A DNA stretch of 64,000 nt, from contig JAVIAB010000073.1 of NCBI GenBank assembly GCA_032433765.1, positions 68,032,087 through 68,096,086 on the forward strand. The letters are read 5' to 3'. The stretch's first letter is position 1; each line of letters opens with the position of its first letter. This stretch comes from Megaustenia siamemsis. Lineage: Eukaryota > Mollusca > Gastropoda > Stylommatophora > Ariophantidae. Below are positions 1 to 10,535 of this stretch, in pieces. The position numbers were made by a program, and so were the translations under genes. The notes beneath the pieces are model-generated. The model saw nothing but the letters and a program-made list of their open reading frames with translations, did not search any database and had not been told where the DNA came from.

Positions 1-65
1 TAGTAAGGAAGGGGGTTTAGTGCAAGGATTTTAACATTTCGTGCAGTATCATGCAGCACAATCTC

Positions 66-84
66 GTATCGTGCTGCACGATAC
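66..84. repeat. Perfect 19-nt palindrome
   Basis: GTATCGTGC, a central T, then GCACGATAC. A related half (ATGCAGCAC) lies just upstream at 51-59. No associated gene is seen. Confidence 0.5.
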
Positions 85-111
85 ATCTGCGTAGTATGAA
101 CGACTCAAAAT

Positions 112-655
112 TTTCAAAAGTGATTTTTAAGTTAATTTTTGGTGTGGGGATGTCTAAAATAAAGTTTTAGGTAAGTCTACGTGCTAAATTTACGATTTTT
201 ATCGATTTCAGTGGCGTAACCCTAAAAAATGGTAAGGGGGTAAAATCCTAAAAGTGGTTTTTAATGTAAATCTTTGTTATGGGGATGTCTAAAATAAAGT
301 TCGGGGTATGCCTTGAGGTTATATTTCAATTTTTTATCAATTCCATGGGCGTAACCCTAAAAAATGGCAAGGGGGTAACAATTTCAAAAGTGATTTTTAA
401 GTAAATTTTTGGTGTGGGGCTGTCTAAAATAAAGTTTTAGGTAAGCCTGCGTGCTAAATTAACGCTTTTTATCGATTCCATGGGCGTAACCCTCAAAAAA
501 TGATAAGGGGGTAAAATCCTAAAAGTGGTTTTTAATGTAAATTTTTGCAATGGGGATGTCTAAAATAGAGTTTGGGGTATGCCTAGAGTGAAAATTTACG
601 ATTTTTACCGATTTCATGGGCGTATCCCTAAAAAATGATCAGGGGGTAAACTCAT
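112..655 (+). repeat. Tandem array of about 135 bp units, two alternating types
   Basis: Four units begin near 116, 250, 386 and 521, each with AAAAGTG(A/G)TTTTTAA, then a GGGG(A/C)TGTCTAAAATA core and GCGTA(A/T)CCCTAAAAAATG. Units 1 and 3 resemble each other (TTTTAGGTAAG) more than units 2 and 4 (GGGGTATGCCT), so the higher-order repeat is a dimer of about 270 bp. The array probably continues upstream of the window. Confidence 0.8.
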
Positions 656-723
656 AAAATTGCCATCATACGTCAAAATCTTTTTAGTAACACATCCGGT
701 ATTGCCTCAGAGGTCAGTTCTAT

Positions 724-915
724 TTGGCTGCGTTACTTTCACACACAAGCTCAAATAACGCGACAGGATTAGACAAACCCTTGTTAGTTAACAACAGAAA
801 TGACTTTGAAACGTTTATCGATAGATTAAATGAAAGTGATATATTAGGTTATACAGACAAAAATAGGGCGACAATCAAATACACCTTGGAAGCCTTAGTC
901 AGTACGAGTGTTTTT
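724..915 (+). other. Short ORF segment, unrecognised
   Basis: An open frame of about 60 codons before the tandem repeats reads, in part, LLVNNRNDFETFIDRLNESD. The composition looks more protein-like than the rest of the region, but I recognise no family. It runs into a 21 bp repeat array that simply extends the frame (PRFLPLP). It may be a transposon protein fragment; this is a guess. Confidence 0.2.
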
Positions 916-1690
916 CAGCCTTTGCTTCCTAGGTTTCTGCCCTTGCCTCCTAGGTTTCTGACCTTGCCTCCTAGGTTTCTGTCTTTGCCTCTTAGGTTTC
1001 TGCCCTTGCCTCCTAGGTTTCTGCCCTTGCCTCTTAGGTTTCTGCCCTTGCCCACGACCTCTCGAACCACGCACTTAACAAACTACAAACTTAATAAACC
1101 ACAAACTCACGAACAACGAACTTAACAAACCACGAACCACGGACTTACCGAACCCTCAACTCACGAACCGCGAACGACAACCCCACGAACCACGGACTTA
1201 ACGAACCATCAACTAACGAACCACGAACCACAACCCCACGAACCACGGACTTAACGAACCCTCAACTCACGAACCGCGAACCACAACCCCTACGAACCAT
1301 GGACTTAACGAACCATCAACTAACGAACCACGAACCACAACCCCTACGAACCATGGACTTAACGAACCATCAACTAACGAACCACGAACCACAAACTCAC
1401 GAACAACGAACTTAACAAACCACGAACTTAACGAACCATCAACTCACGAACCGCGAACCACAACCCCTACGAACCATGGACTTAACGAACCATCAACTAA
1501 CGAACCGCGAACCACAACCCCACGAACCACGGACTTAACGAACCATCAACTAACGAACCACGAACCACAACCCCACGAACCACGGACTTAACGAACCACA
1601 GACTTACCGAACCACGAACCACGACCCCCCTAGTTTTCTGTCCTTGCCTCTTAGGTTTCTGCCATTGCCTGCTAGATTTCTGTCCTTAAT
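915..1690 (+). repeat. Two adjacent tandem arrays (21 bp, then about 56 bp)
   Basis: From 915 to 1052, seven units of about 21 bp (CTTGCCTCCTAGGTTTCTGC). From about 1062 to 1620, roughly ten diverged units of about 40-60 bp built from CTTAACGAACCATCAACTAA, CGAACCACGAACCACAACCC and ACGAACCAYGGA. The 21 bp unit reappears at 1626-1690. The array is strongly depleted of G on this strand. Confidence 0.8.
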
Positions 1691-2015
1691 ATAACTTCCT
1701 GCTTGTTGTATCTAACTATTTATAACTGTCATGGAACTCCTGGTATTGCAGCAGGGGTCAAAACGCGTTCAAGTAACCCGCCACTTGTATTATTTCCCCC
1801 ACCATTGACCCGCTAGGTGGATTGTATCAGGGGCCGAATCGATTTAAAGTAACCCATCCATCAGACTCGACAGCACTTCAAGTTGAAAATGAGGTCAGTT
1901 ATCACGATAACAGTAATCCTCTTCTCTGATTAGTTAATCCAGAGGTCAGTCATTTCGTTGATGGGTGTCCGATAGAAATCTTCTCTGATTGGTTAACCTA
2001 GATATTAGTCGAGGG
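1691..2015 (+). other. Unique sequence with two imperfect direct repeats and an inverted CCAAT box
   Basis: There is no gene. AGGGGYCRAAxCG...AAGTAACCC occurs at about 1752 and 1828. TCTTCTCTGATTRGTTAAYC occurs at about 1920 and 1980; the second holds ATTGG (1988-1992), an inverted CCAAT box about 60 bp upstream of a TATA-like box at 2050. Confidence 0.4.
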
Positions 2016-2446
2016 TGGAATAGTATCGTCCAAATTTTATTTACCAGATTATATTTAAACTAGTCGGATGTGAGACTTCGTGTTATAAGCGCGCTTGATT
2101 CACGGACGTTTATTTTCGTAGTACTGCTCAGTCTAGCGGTCTGTGTTGTAGTGGAATATTTTACGGTGTAAGTTGAATTTTTTTTCTGTTTTTCTCTTAG
2201 CTCATAACGATGTGATAGGTTATCATTAAAGGACTTTCAGTTGTATTAATGGTGATGTGTATAAAGTACGTCTGTTAAGCCTTGTCGAGTGTATTATTCC
2301 TTCGTTTTTCATATGTTTATCTTATTGGTTCTTTAAAAAGTAGATATTTCAAGTCTTTTTGTAATTGATATTCAATGTTATTAATGTGTTACACTGGTGG
2401 TAAGGTAAAAATACGAATGAAGGCGGAACGCTAGGCGAGGTAGAGA

Positions 2447-2477
<31 letters not shown>

Positions 2478-3144
2478 GAAGAAAGGTGGAATGGTAGGAG
2501 AGAAGTCTAGTAGGGGTTAGAAGAGAGAGAGAGAGAGAGAGTGAGAGAGAGAGAGAGCGAGAGAGAGAAGCGTATGAGAAAGAAGGCGAGATGCTATGTG
2601 TGGAATAGTGTCGTCCAAATTTTATTTACCAGATTATATTTAAACTAGTCGGATGCGAGACTTCGTGTTATAAGCGCGCTTGATTCACGGACGTTTATTT
2701 TCATAGTACTGTTCAGTCTAGCGGTCTGTGTTGTAGTGGAATATTTTACGGTGTAAGTTGAATTTTTTTTCTGTTTTTCTCTTAGCTCATAACGATGTGA
2801 TAGGTTATCATTAAAGGAATTTCAGTTGTATTAATGGTGATGTGTATAAAGTACGTCTGTTAAGCCTTGTCGAGTGTATTATTCCTTCGTTTTTCATATG
2901 TTTATCTTATTGGTTCTTTAAAAAGTAGATATTTCAAGTCTTTTTGTAATTGATATTCAATGTTATTAATGTGTTACACTGGTGGTAAGGTAAAAATACG
3001 AATGAAGGCGGAACACTAGGCGAGGTAAAGAGAGAGAGAGAGAGAGAGGAAGAAAGGTGGAATGGTAGAAGTCTAGTAGGGGTTAGCAGAGAGAGAGAGA
3101 GAGCGAGAGAGAGAAGCCTATGAGAAAGAAGGCGAGATGCTAGG
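2016..3144 (+). repeat. 585 bp direct tandem duplication carrying a TATA-like box and GA tracts
   Basis: Copy 1 is 2016-2600 and copy 2 is 2601-3144. They are nearly identical apart from GA-tract length and a few substitutions. Each copy has TATATTTAA (2050 and 2635), a CGTGTTATAAGCGCGC segment, and a T/C-rich tract ending TCTCTTAG (2199-2200 in copy 1). The two GA tracts of each copy are at about 2443-2480 and 2523-2570, and 3022-3050 and 3091-3115. No ORF is supported. Confidence 0.8.
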
Positions 3145-3910
3145 TATAAATGGTGAGAATAATCAAGTGTTACAATAGGAGGGACGCTAAAAATATGAGG
3201 GAGGGCGGGGGAGCTAAAGGGAGAGGCGGAGGGTGGACTGATAGGTTAAAAGTCTAAGAGAGGATAGGGGAGAAAGCGAGAGAGAAAAGAAAGGCGCGAT
3301 GATAGGGATAAATGGCGAGAATGAGTAAGTGTTTCAATGGAGGGAAATCTAGGCTGGAATAGTAGAGAGAGAGAGAGAGAGGGAGAGAGATAGCGAACCA
3401 GTAACACCGAGGAACATATTTACACTACCAGCTTAGACTAACCAGGAATCTCTAACTGTTTCACCCTTATCCTTCATTTATGGTACAACGCTAAGCAGAC
3501 ACCCAACTACATAGCTATAAATAAAGGTTATTCCTGTACTATATATTTACTCAGTGTACTAAATATGTTTGTAATGTTATATAATATCCACTGTATGTTA
3601 TACACCTATTGAGAGAATAAAATATATCTTCGTCTTCTGTTTTAAATTTAATGTTTTTTATTGATGTTGTATAATCTACTAACCTATCACTATCGCTCAA
3701 GTACACCAAGCGCCCCAAAGTCAGCACACACCAGACATAAACAGGGCACTTCCGGGTCACCGAGACTAGAGGTCAACATCCCGACACGAGCGGTCATGGT
3801 TAACTCCCTTGTCTCTCGTGTACATTAGGTGCGCCGCGCACCTACTATATAGCTTTGTTAATTCGCACCTAAATGCGGGTCGAATCCTTCCTACTATACT
3901 ACTACTGTCC
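3145..3910. other. GA-rich then unique AT-rich sequence, no gene seen
   Basis: GA-rich to about 3392, including (GA)n at 3365-3392. After that it is unique sequence. A 69-codon minus ORF at 3551-3760 shows no recognisable motif. Confidence 0.4.
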
Positions 3911-3921
3911 AAGATTGTAAC

Positions 3922-4483
3922 CCATCATCATCATCATGTCCCATACCAGTTGGCGTAGGTGATCATGTCCATCCACAATCTTCTATCTACAGTGCATCGT
4001 ATCAGTTCTGTTGTTGACTGTTTTCCATGCCATGACACCAAGCTATCCAGTATTTTCTCTCTTTGTCGCCCACGATCTCTCTTTCCTTTTATTTTGCCAG
4101 TTGTAACCAAGTATTCCAACTTTCCTCTTCTCATGATGTGCCCGAAAAATGTTGATTGCTTCTTTCTGATGTTCTTTAAGAGCTCCCTTTTTGTGTTGGC
4201 CTCTTTGAGAACTTCCACATTGGTATTTTTAGCTGTCCAGGGAACTTTCAACATTCTTCTGAGAAATCCCATGTCTGTGTCCTCCAATCGTCTTTTCATT
4301 TGTTTGTCCACTGTCCATGATTCGCTTCCATAGGTCAGAATTGGTTCTATATAGCACCGATGAACTCTCTTTCTCATTTTTATTGACATAGATTTGTTGT
4401 ATAAGATCTTTTTAACCTTCTGAAATGCTATTTTGGCCTGAGCTATTCTGCTTTTTATTTCTCTTTATTTATATTTATATTAT
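3922..4483 (-). mobile_element. LINE A1 copy 1, 5'-truncated, with 11 bp TSD
   Basis: On the minus strand this encodes the C-terminal part of a LINE pol protein from RIAQAKIAFQKVKK through ILTYGSESWTV, FGHIMRRGKLEYL and GRQREKILDSL to the carboxyl end. The piece after 4389 is open without stops (ORF 3934-4389). The element ends in a (CAT)n/(ATG)n tail at its 3' end (3922-3935). AAGATTGTAAC flanks it at 3911-3921 and 4484-4494, an exact TSD of the type made by target-primed reverse transcription. About 20 bases of AT-rich filler (ATAATATAAATATAAATAAA on the minus strand) lie at the 5' junction and are not element sequence. Confidence 0.88.
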
Positions 4484-4507
4484 AAGATTGTAACTAGCGT
4501 TCCAATC

Positions 4508-4860
4508 TGAGATGAAATCGCACAGCAGCAGAGCTGGAAGTTGTCAGCAACCCACAGCTGATACTTGCTCCAGGATCGGCGAACCATAGTCATCCACATC
4601 CTGCTCCACCTCTCTGTGGTGCCTCCAGAAACAGACTAACCTGCCTAGTCTAGCCAAGTGAATAGGGATCGAGGAGGGAAGACAACCCTGTATTAAAAAT
4701 GTGCTGAAGTTGGATGTTTTGGGCCGAAAGGCACATATATCACAGTTTTACTGCAAACCACAACACGACGCAGACACGCCCACTTAACGTCCTTTTAAGG
4801 GTGGATGACGAGAGATGTGATCCTTTAGTCATCGAGTGAACGCAAACCAATCAACTAACA
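4508..4860 (+). repeat. Dispersed repeat S3, long copy
   Basis: A repeat of about 350 bp found nine times in the window on both strands. Landmarks are CAGCAGAGCTGGAAGTTGTC, GGATCGRYGAACCA, CTAGTCTAGCC, TTGGGCCGAAAGGCACATAT, a CAACRCGAYGCA segment and GCCCACTTAACGTCCTTTTA. This copy is the most complete. It is probably a SINE: shorter copies end in an (AAG)n tail, and its 3' half is shared with the tRNA-headed element at 49904. No coding capacity. Confidence 0.7.
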
Positions 4861-4872
4861 CAGTTGTGGGAT

Positions 4873-6990
4873 ATATGACTTCATCTATGAGTGCATATTC
4901 TCGAAATGTACAAACACACATGGAAAAAAGGTTGGGGGGGGGGATATATGAATGACGCATTAGACCTGCAAGGGTTGTATTACGTAAGGTTTCATCCACA
5001 GCCTTCAGTCAGGAGAAGCGTTACTCACATAAGACATGTTCATATTACTCACCCGACGCACTAGCGTATATTTATTTCCCTTTAGCTGCCCGTCTACCTC
5101 ACAGAGCCCAGCCGTGCACTAGATGTACCGCGAGTATGTTTCAGATCTGTACATTTAACCTCACACCAAATGATTTGTGCGCGTTTGTTTGTGAGAGAGA
5201 AACGGAAACACATCAAACAAATGTTTTCTGCGTGGAATGTCGAAAAGCTGTTAGAATTGCATGTTTTCTTTTAAGCTTTTTTCCCCTGTCTACAAAACCT
5301 CATTTTCTGTTGTGGGTTATTTGCTGCAACCAGAAGCTTTGGAATATATGTGGGCTAGGCATGTATGATTGATTTAACTACTGGATATTCGCTTTATACA
5401 TCTAACTATACGTTCGCTGCTCTAGAAAACATTTATCCTTGTTTCAATTGTTGTTTATGATTTCCCACACTTCATTGTGTGTGTAATTGTATTAATTATC
5501 TAATCCCTTTATCTCTTTTGTGAAATATCTCAGGGTGCGGTAGTCAATATTTCAGCACCGTTTTGTATTCGGAAAAGGGAGCCACACATTCTTATATGTG
5601 TCATCTCTTTTCGGTCTGATCTTGCTAGGTAAGAGCAGATCTTGATCTTGGTAGGTAAGAGCCAATCCTGTTATCTTTGACTATGTATTATGGTGCTGCA
5701 GTTTATTCTTTAATGACTCTTTCTAATTCTGTGCTTGCGCACTTTGTACTTGTTTCATGTACTGATGAGGATAGTGCAACAGTCTTACCATTTTAAGGTA
5801 CCGGTTATTTTCTCGCCGTAATGGCTTTTCTTGTTTAGTGAATGTACACATCTGCATGTGCAACTATCCTTAGCGAAATGTTAGCCATGATCGCCCAAGA
5901 AAGGATATATTTTTTATCTTTGAACCCAATTCGAAAATCACTTGCTATGTTTTTTTAAAATATAAATTTGCACTGAAACTTATATGTATCATTTAACTTT
6001 TCCAACGTCTGTTTTACTCTCTACATACCTATTGGCCTGAAAATTAGGTACTCTTTGGTAGGTTTTATGCTTGATCAAGACATGATTTTAAACTTCGATG
6101 CAGTACAGTATCGTGGTTTCTTTTTATGCGTTATACATTTTTTAGCCTCGCTTTTTAAAAAAAAATATTGGTTCCTTGCTGTTGACCTATCTCTCTGTAT
6201 TTTATTAGATGTTATATTTTTATATTTCATCTTGTTTCATTAAAAAAAAACTGTTAGTTTGTGTCTTCTGCTTACGAAGCACTATTTATATCTGCACCTG
6301 CCACCCGATACATATGATCTAGATTGGTACTGGGTTCTAAATAGAAAACTAGCCAGCGTTCCAGCACGCTTGTTAATTTATTCAAGTAGTAAAGCGGCTT
6401 TATTCAACGGCAATCGTTGGCTTCAGTATGTCACATACATTGTACTTCATATCTCACAGACTGTATTTAGTAAAACTGTGAGTTCTAGTCTTTACTCTGT
6501 TACAATAACTTTACTTCATTACAGTCATTTCTCCATAACCACATACACACATTGAGTTAAGCTTGTATCAAGTAAGCAACTAGTTTGTGCCCTTTCTATC
6601 AGCCCACCTTTGATAACACACGAGAGAAGATTTGATTTTTCTGGCCTGTTGTGGCCAATGGAAGTGTTCAACCCAACAAATGGCGCAATGTACAGGTTAC
6701 ACTATCTGTCAGTCACTCATTTTATGATTATATAGGGGGAAAAAAAGAATATTAGAGGAAGTTTTCAGTATTAGGCTTGGCATAGAAGAACAGGGAAACA
6801 ATAAACAGAAACCACCAGATACAGAGAACAATGAGGACGAACTGACCAGGATATTATTTATTCATAGCACGTAACACATTTACAGTAGAAGGGCGATAAT
6901 AATTAAAAAAAAAGAAGTCAACAACTTTTTAATTTAAAAAAAATAGGTGGAAGTTTTAGGGAACAACGTATTACGTTAACAACTGAACTA
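4873..6990. other. 2.1 kb AT-rich unique DNA, no gene supported
   Basis: Small ORFs (5136, 6055, 6259) show no recognisable domain. One local oddity: GATCTTGSTAGGTAAGAG occurs twice, 24 bp apart, at about 5618 and 5643, each embedding an AGGTAAGAG donor-like string. G-run at 4937-4946. Confidence 0.4.
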
Positions 6991-7004
6991 GAATGAGTAC
7001 GGAT

Positions 7005-7843
7005 CTATCTATCTATTGACCTTTCGAGCCGTAACCGGCCCATAGGGCGTAGACCAAGATACACCTTCTCCTATATGAATTTTTGTTCTAGCAGTTTTCT
7101 TTTAAAGATATTTTATCAAATCTCGCCATCTGTCTCTGTTCTGTGCAAGCAGTTCTATCTCATTGAGGGAGCCGATTCCTGCTGCTCTTGCCTCTCTCAT
7201 CAATGTTCTTCTCAGTGTCTCCCTGGGTCTTCCTCTTTTTCTTTTACCTGTTGTTTCCCATATGAGGGCTTGCTTTGCTATTCGATTATTATCTCTTCTC
7301 ATCACATGTCCAACGTATGACCATCGTCTTTTCTTTATTACTGAAGATATTAGTGGTTGATTGGCGATTTCTCTAATTTCCTCGTTTGTTTTGAATTCGT
7401 TCCATTCTATACCAAGTATTTTCCTTAGACATTTATTTTCGAATGCGTTCAACTTTGTTTCTATATCTCTTGTTGTTTTCCAGCTTTCACACGCATACGT
7501 AAGGGTTGATAGTACATTTGATTTGAATAGCCTAAGTTTTGTGTTTGTGCTAATGAGTTTTGATTTCCACAACTTTTCAAGGCTTCTGAAAGACATTGCT
7601 GCTTTAGCCAGTCTGATTCTAATTTCTTTGCTCGTATCCCCTTCTCGATCAATGTGACTTCCAAGATAGATGAAGTGATCGATCTCTTCTACTGGTTTGT
7701 TTTCCATGTATATCTTGTCACTTGTTGGAATTAAACTTTTCATGACTTTAGTCTTTTCATGATTGACCTCAAGCCCAATTTTGCTGGCTATTGATGATAG
7801 TTCATTTGTGTTTTCCTGCATCGTTTTTATCTGATTGCTGATG
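7005..7843 (-). mobile_element. LINE B copy 1, 5'-truncated, with perfect 12 bp TSD
   Basis: The minus strand encodes the pol C-terminus in one unbroken frame of about 239 codons (7102-7821). Motifs are IGLEVNHEKTKVM, FIYLGSHIDREGD, LTYACESWKTT, YVGHVMRRD and KRKRGRPRETLRRTL. The 3' UTR ends in a (TAGA)n tetranucleotide tail at 7005-7017. ATGAGTACGGAT flanks it at 6993-7004 and 7844-7855. Truncation lies at about 7843, where the longer copy at 62591 continues. The intact frame plus perfect TSD mark it as one of the youngest insertions here. It cannot move by itself, because endonuclease and the RT palm are missing. RTE-like by general organisation; clade not proven. Confidence 0.9.
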
Positions 7844-7906
7844 ATGAGTACGGATACTGTATGTGAAATGGTATGTATTTCTAGAATGAGAGTGTAGCAA
7901 CAATAT

Positions 7907-8717
7907 CATCATCATCAAGTACCAGGCCTAGTGGCGTAGGTGATCATTTCTCTCCACAACTTTCGATCTCGGCAGCTATTTATCATTTCTGTTGTTGACC
8001 TTCTGCCAAGCCATTCTCTTAAGCTGTCTGTTATTTTTTCTCTTTGCTTCCCTCTATCTCTTCGTCCCTCAATTTTTCCAGTTTTTACAATATATTCAAG
8101 TTGTTCTCTTCTCATAACATGGCCAAAAAATGGTGATTGTTTCTTCCTAACATTGGAAATTAGCTCTCTTTTTGTTTTTATCTCTCTCAGAACCTCTTCA
8201 TTACTCTTCTTAGCTGTCCATGATATTCTCAACATTCTTCTGTAAAACCACATTTCTGCAGACTCCAGTGATTTTCTTGTCTGTTGTCCTATTGTCCATG
8301 ACTCGCATCCATATGTTAAGACTGGCTCTACTTAACATTTAAGAACTCTTTTTCTTGTTTCTATTGTCAAAAATGGATTGCATAGTATTTTCCCCATTTT
8401 TTGGAATGCTGCTTTTGCCTGAGCCATTCTGCATCTCACCTCTTTTGTACATCTTCCGTCTGAGGTTAACAAAGTTCCCAAATATTTAAATTCATTTACC
8501 TGTTTTAATATTGTTCCACTTGTCTTTATTTTGCACTGAGGTGATGTCTTTTTCTTTGTTTTTACCATTACGTCTGTCTTTTTGCTATTAAGGCTGAGTC
8601 CTTTATTTTTGCTTTCTTTCACTATAATGTCCAACATTTCTTGTAACTCATTTTCACTCTTAGTGATTAATACTGTATCATCAGCATACCTTAGATTATT
8701 TATATTATGACCTCCAC
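7907..8717 (-). mobile_element. LINE A2 copy 1, 5'-truncated, with 11 bp TSD
   Basis: The minus strand encodes RT from just before the catalytic YADD box (GHNINNLRYADDTVLI) to the C-terminus (CRDRKLWREMITYA). Landmarks are KTDVMVKTKK, FKYLGTLLTSDGRCTKEV, VLTYGCESWTIGQQTRK, PFFGHVMRREQLEYI and KQREKITDSL. The frame is constant throughout and broken by one TAA at about 8332-8334 (a Tyr codon in the sister copy at 54868). The 3' tail is (ATG)n, read on plus as CATCATCATCA at 7907. AGCAACAATAT flanks the element at 7896-7906 and 8718-8728. Confidence 0.9.
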
Positions 8718-8729
8718 AGCAACAATATA

Positions 8730-9295
8730 CCATAGTCGTTATTGATATGACAGTCTGTGTGTGTTCGTGACCTTTAAACCCTTCGTCTTATAGGCTTGAT
8801 GAGATGTATGAACGTACTACCCACCATTATCCGTAGTGAGTTGTTACATGATGCTTAGATTAGCTGTATTGCATAATGCTATAGCCAGTCTTCTCCTGGC
8901 GTTGTCATCAGCACTGATCTCTTGCCCGTTTACTTATGAAGATCTCAACATACGGACACCCCCGTATCACTGACAGCAGTTTCACTAAGCATTGTTAGAA
9001 AACTAGTCAACACGACTAAATATTTGTGATATTGTATGTGCTAAATTAGTCTTACTTAACTGAGATCAATGGTTGGTAGCAGTAAATCAGAGTGCTCATT
9101 CCACGAACTTATTTTAACTTACCTGTGGTACCTGTGGCCAGCGTCTTAATCCCGCTGCTAAAGTAGTCCGCGGGACCCCTCCCCCAATCGCAAGTTATAA
9201 AAGTCACAAAAACAAACAGCAATTCTAGACATCATTCGATGGTATTGTTAATTAATTAACAGTGGATTGTTGTTAAATGAAATATAAAAAAAAAA
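8730..9295. other. Unique DNA, no gene seen
   Basis: Spacer between LINE A2 and repeat S3. There is no ORF worth reporting and no repeat I can place. Confidence 0.4.
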
Positions 9296-9420
9296 TGTTT
9301 GGCCTAAAGAGGCAAATATCACTGCTGGTTGTAAACCTCGCTTATAACCCCATTGCGCAACACATGTACGTCCACTTACGGTCCTTTAAAGGGTAAATGT
9401 TGATGCCGAATGAATAACCG
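9296..9420 (+). repeat. Dispersed repeat S3, 3' part
   Basis: GGCCTAAAGAGGCAAATATC, then AACCCCATTGCGCAACACAT and GTCCACTTACGGTCCTTTAA match the 3' half of the 4508 copy. The 5' half is missing. Confidence 0.55.
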
Positions 9421-9735
9421 AATCATAAAAAAACATGTACTGGCATTAAACAGCAGCTATACAAATTAGCAACCAAACAGGGCAATTCCAATATATAAAA
9501 CTAGGAGTCCGGCAAGCCATTGTTCTGTCGCCGGATTTGTTTTCACTTGACAGCGAACATATTATGCGATCAATAGTAGACAAAAAAGGAATTAAAGTCA
9601 ACGGTCACAACATAAATAATTTGCGATATGTGGATGACACAGTCTTAATAGCAGAGACATAGAATTGAATACAGGAAATGATAGACATAATAGTAAAAGA
9701 AAGCAACAAGAAAGGTCTAAGTCTGAATAGTAAGA
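9421..9735 (+). mobile_element. LINE A1 copy 2, 5' segment (split by a nested insertion)
   Basis: Decayed RT: GQFQYIKLGVRQ-like segment, then VNGHNINNLRYVDDTVLIAE, where the usual YADD reads YVDD. It stops at CTGAATAGTAAGA, immediately before the foreign element at 9736, and resumes at 10536. Homologous and collinear with the copy at 18100. Confidence 0.75.
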
Positions 9736-10535
9736 GCTTGTGTGTGTGTGTGTGCTGGCCATGGCTCATATCTTGGTGTGTGTCATGTTAGTCATTTCTC
9801 ATATCTTGGTGTGTCCGTGTTAATCATGTCTCATATCTTTATGTGAGTCTGTGTTTAGTCATATCTTAGTGTGTATCTGTGTTAGTAATGTGTCATATCT
9901 TTGTGTGTGCATGTCTGGGTTAGTAATATCTCATATCTTTGTGTGCATGGCTATGTTAGTCACATCTCATATCTTTGTGTGCCTGTCTATGTTATGCATG
10001 CATCATATCTTTGTGTGTGCATGTCTATGTCAGTCATATCTCATATCTTTATGTGCATGTTTATGTTAGTCATGTGTCATATATCTTGGTGTGTGTCAGT
10101 GTTAGTCATGCCTCGTATCGCTGTGTGCATGTCTGTGTTAGTCACATCTCATATATTTGTGTGTGCATGTCTGTGTTAGTCACCTTTAGTGACTCGGGTA
10201 GATGGTGCTCGTAAACCTGGGAGGGCCGACCATCTAAGGGCAGAATCCCCCTACAGAAAAGATCATCTGCTGCCTTGCAGGAAGATTGGGGACAATCAAA
10301 GGCTAATGAAAGCAAACCTGAATAAAATGCTGGCTGAAATCGGATGCACTGGGCCACTGGCGCAGAACACAGTGCAACGTTTTAACGGGTGTTCAATCAG
10401 AGTGGATCTGGCAGACTCTAATTGTGATGTTCTGTCTGTTGGGGCGATCAACATACTTAACATGACAGCTGACTTCATGTGAGAGTCTGGAATCCTACTC
10501 TGATTGAGCCCTGATCGCAGAGAGAGAGAGAGAGA
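9736..10535 (+). mobile_element. Non-autonomous retroelement nested in LINE A1, 11 bp TSD, 36 bp internal repeats, (GA)n tail
   Basis: An 800 bp segment interrupts LINE A1 and is bounded by GAATAGTAAGA at 9725-9735 and 10536-10546. Its first 450 bp are about twelve diverged units of 33-38 bp centred on CATATCTTTGTGTGTGCATG and YRTGTTAGTCATRTCT. A unique 3' domain of about 330 bp follows, with an 8 bp inverted repeat TAGATGGT/ACCATCTA (10199-10206, 10229-10236) and a 97-codon open frame (10189-10482). The 3' end is a (GA)n tract at 10519-10535. The tail and TSD indicate insertion by LINE machinery. The ORF begins with no clear start context and matches nothing I recognise. Most repeat-encoded ORFs here (SHIFVC-type) are artefacts. 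Confidence 0.8.

Noticed and set aside
5618..5660. Pair of splice donors AGGTAAGAG
   Set aside because: A 24 bp local duplication with no coding sequence upstream.
9851..10214. Overlapping ORFs with SHIFVC/CVCMS-type repeats
   Set aside because: They are translations of the 36 bp tandem repeats in all frames. No start context or domain.
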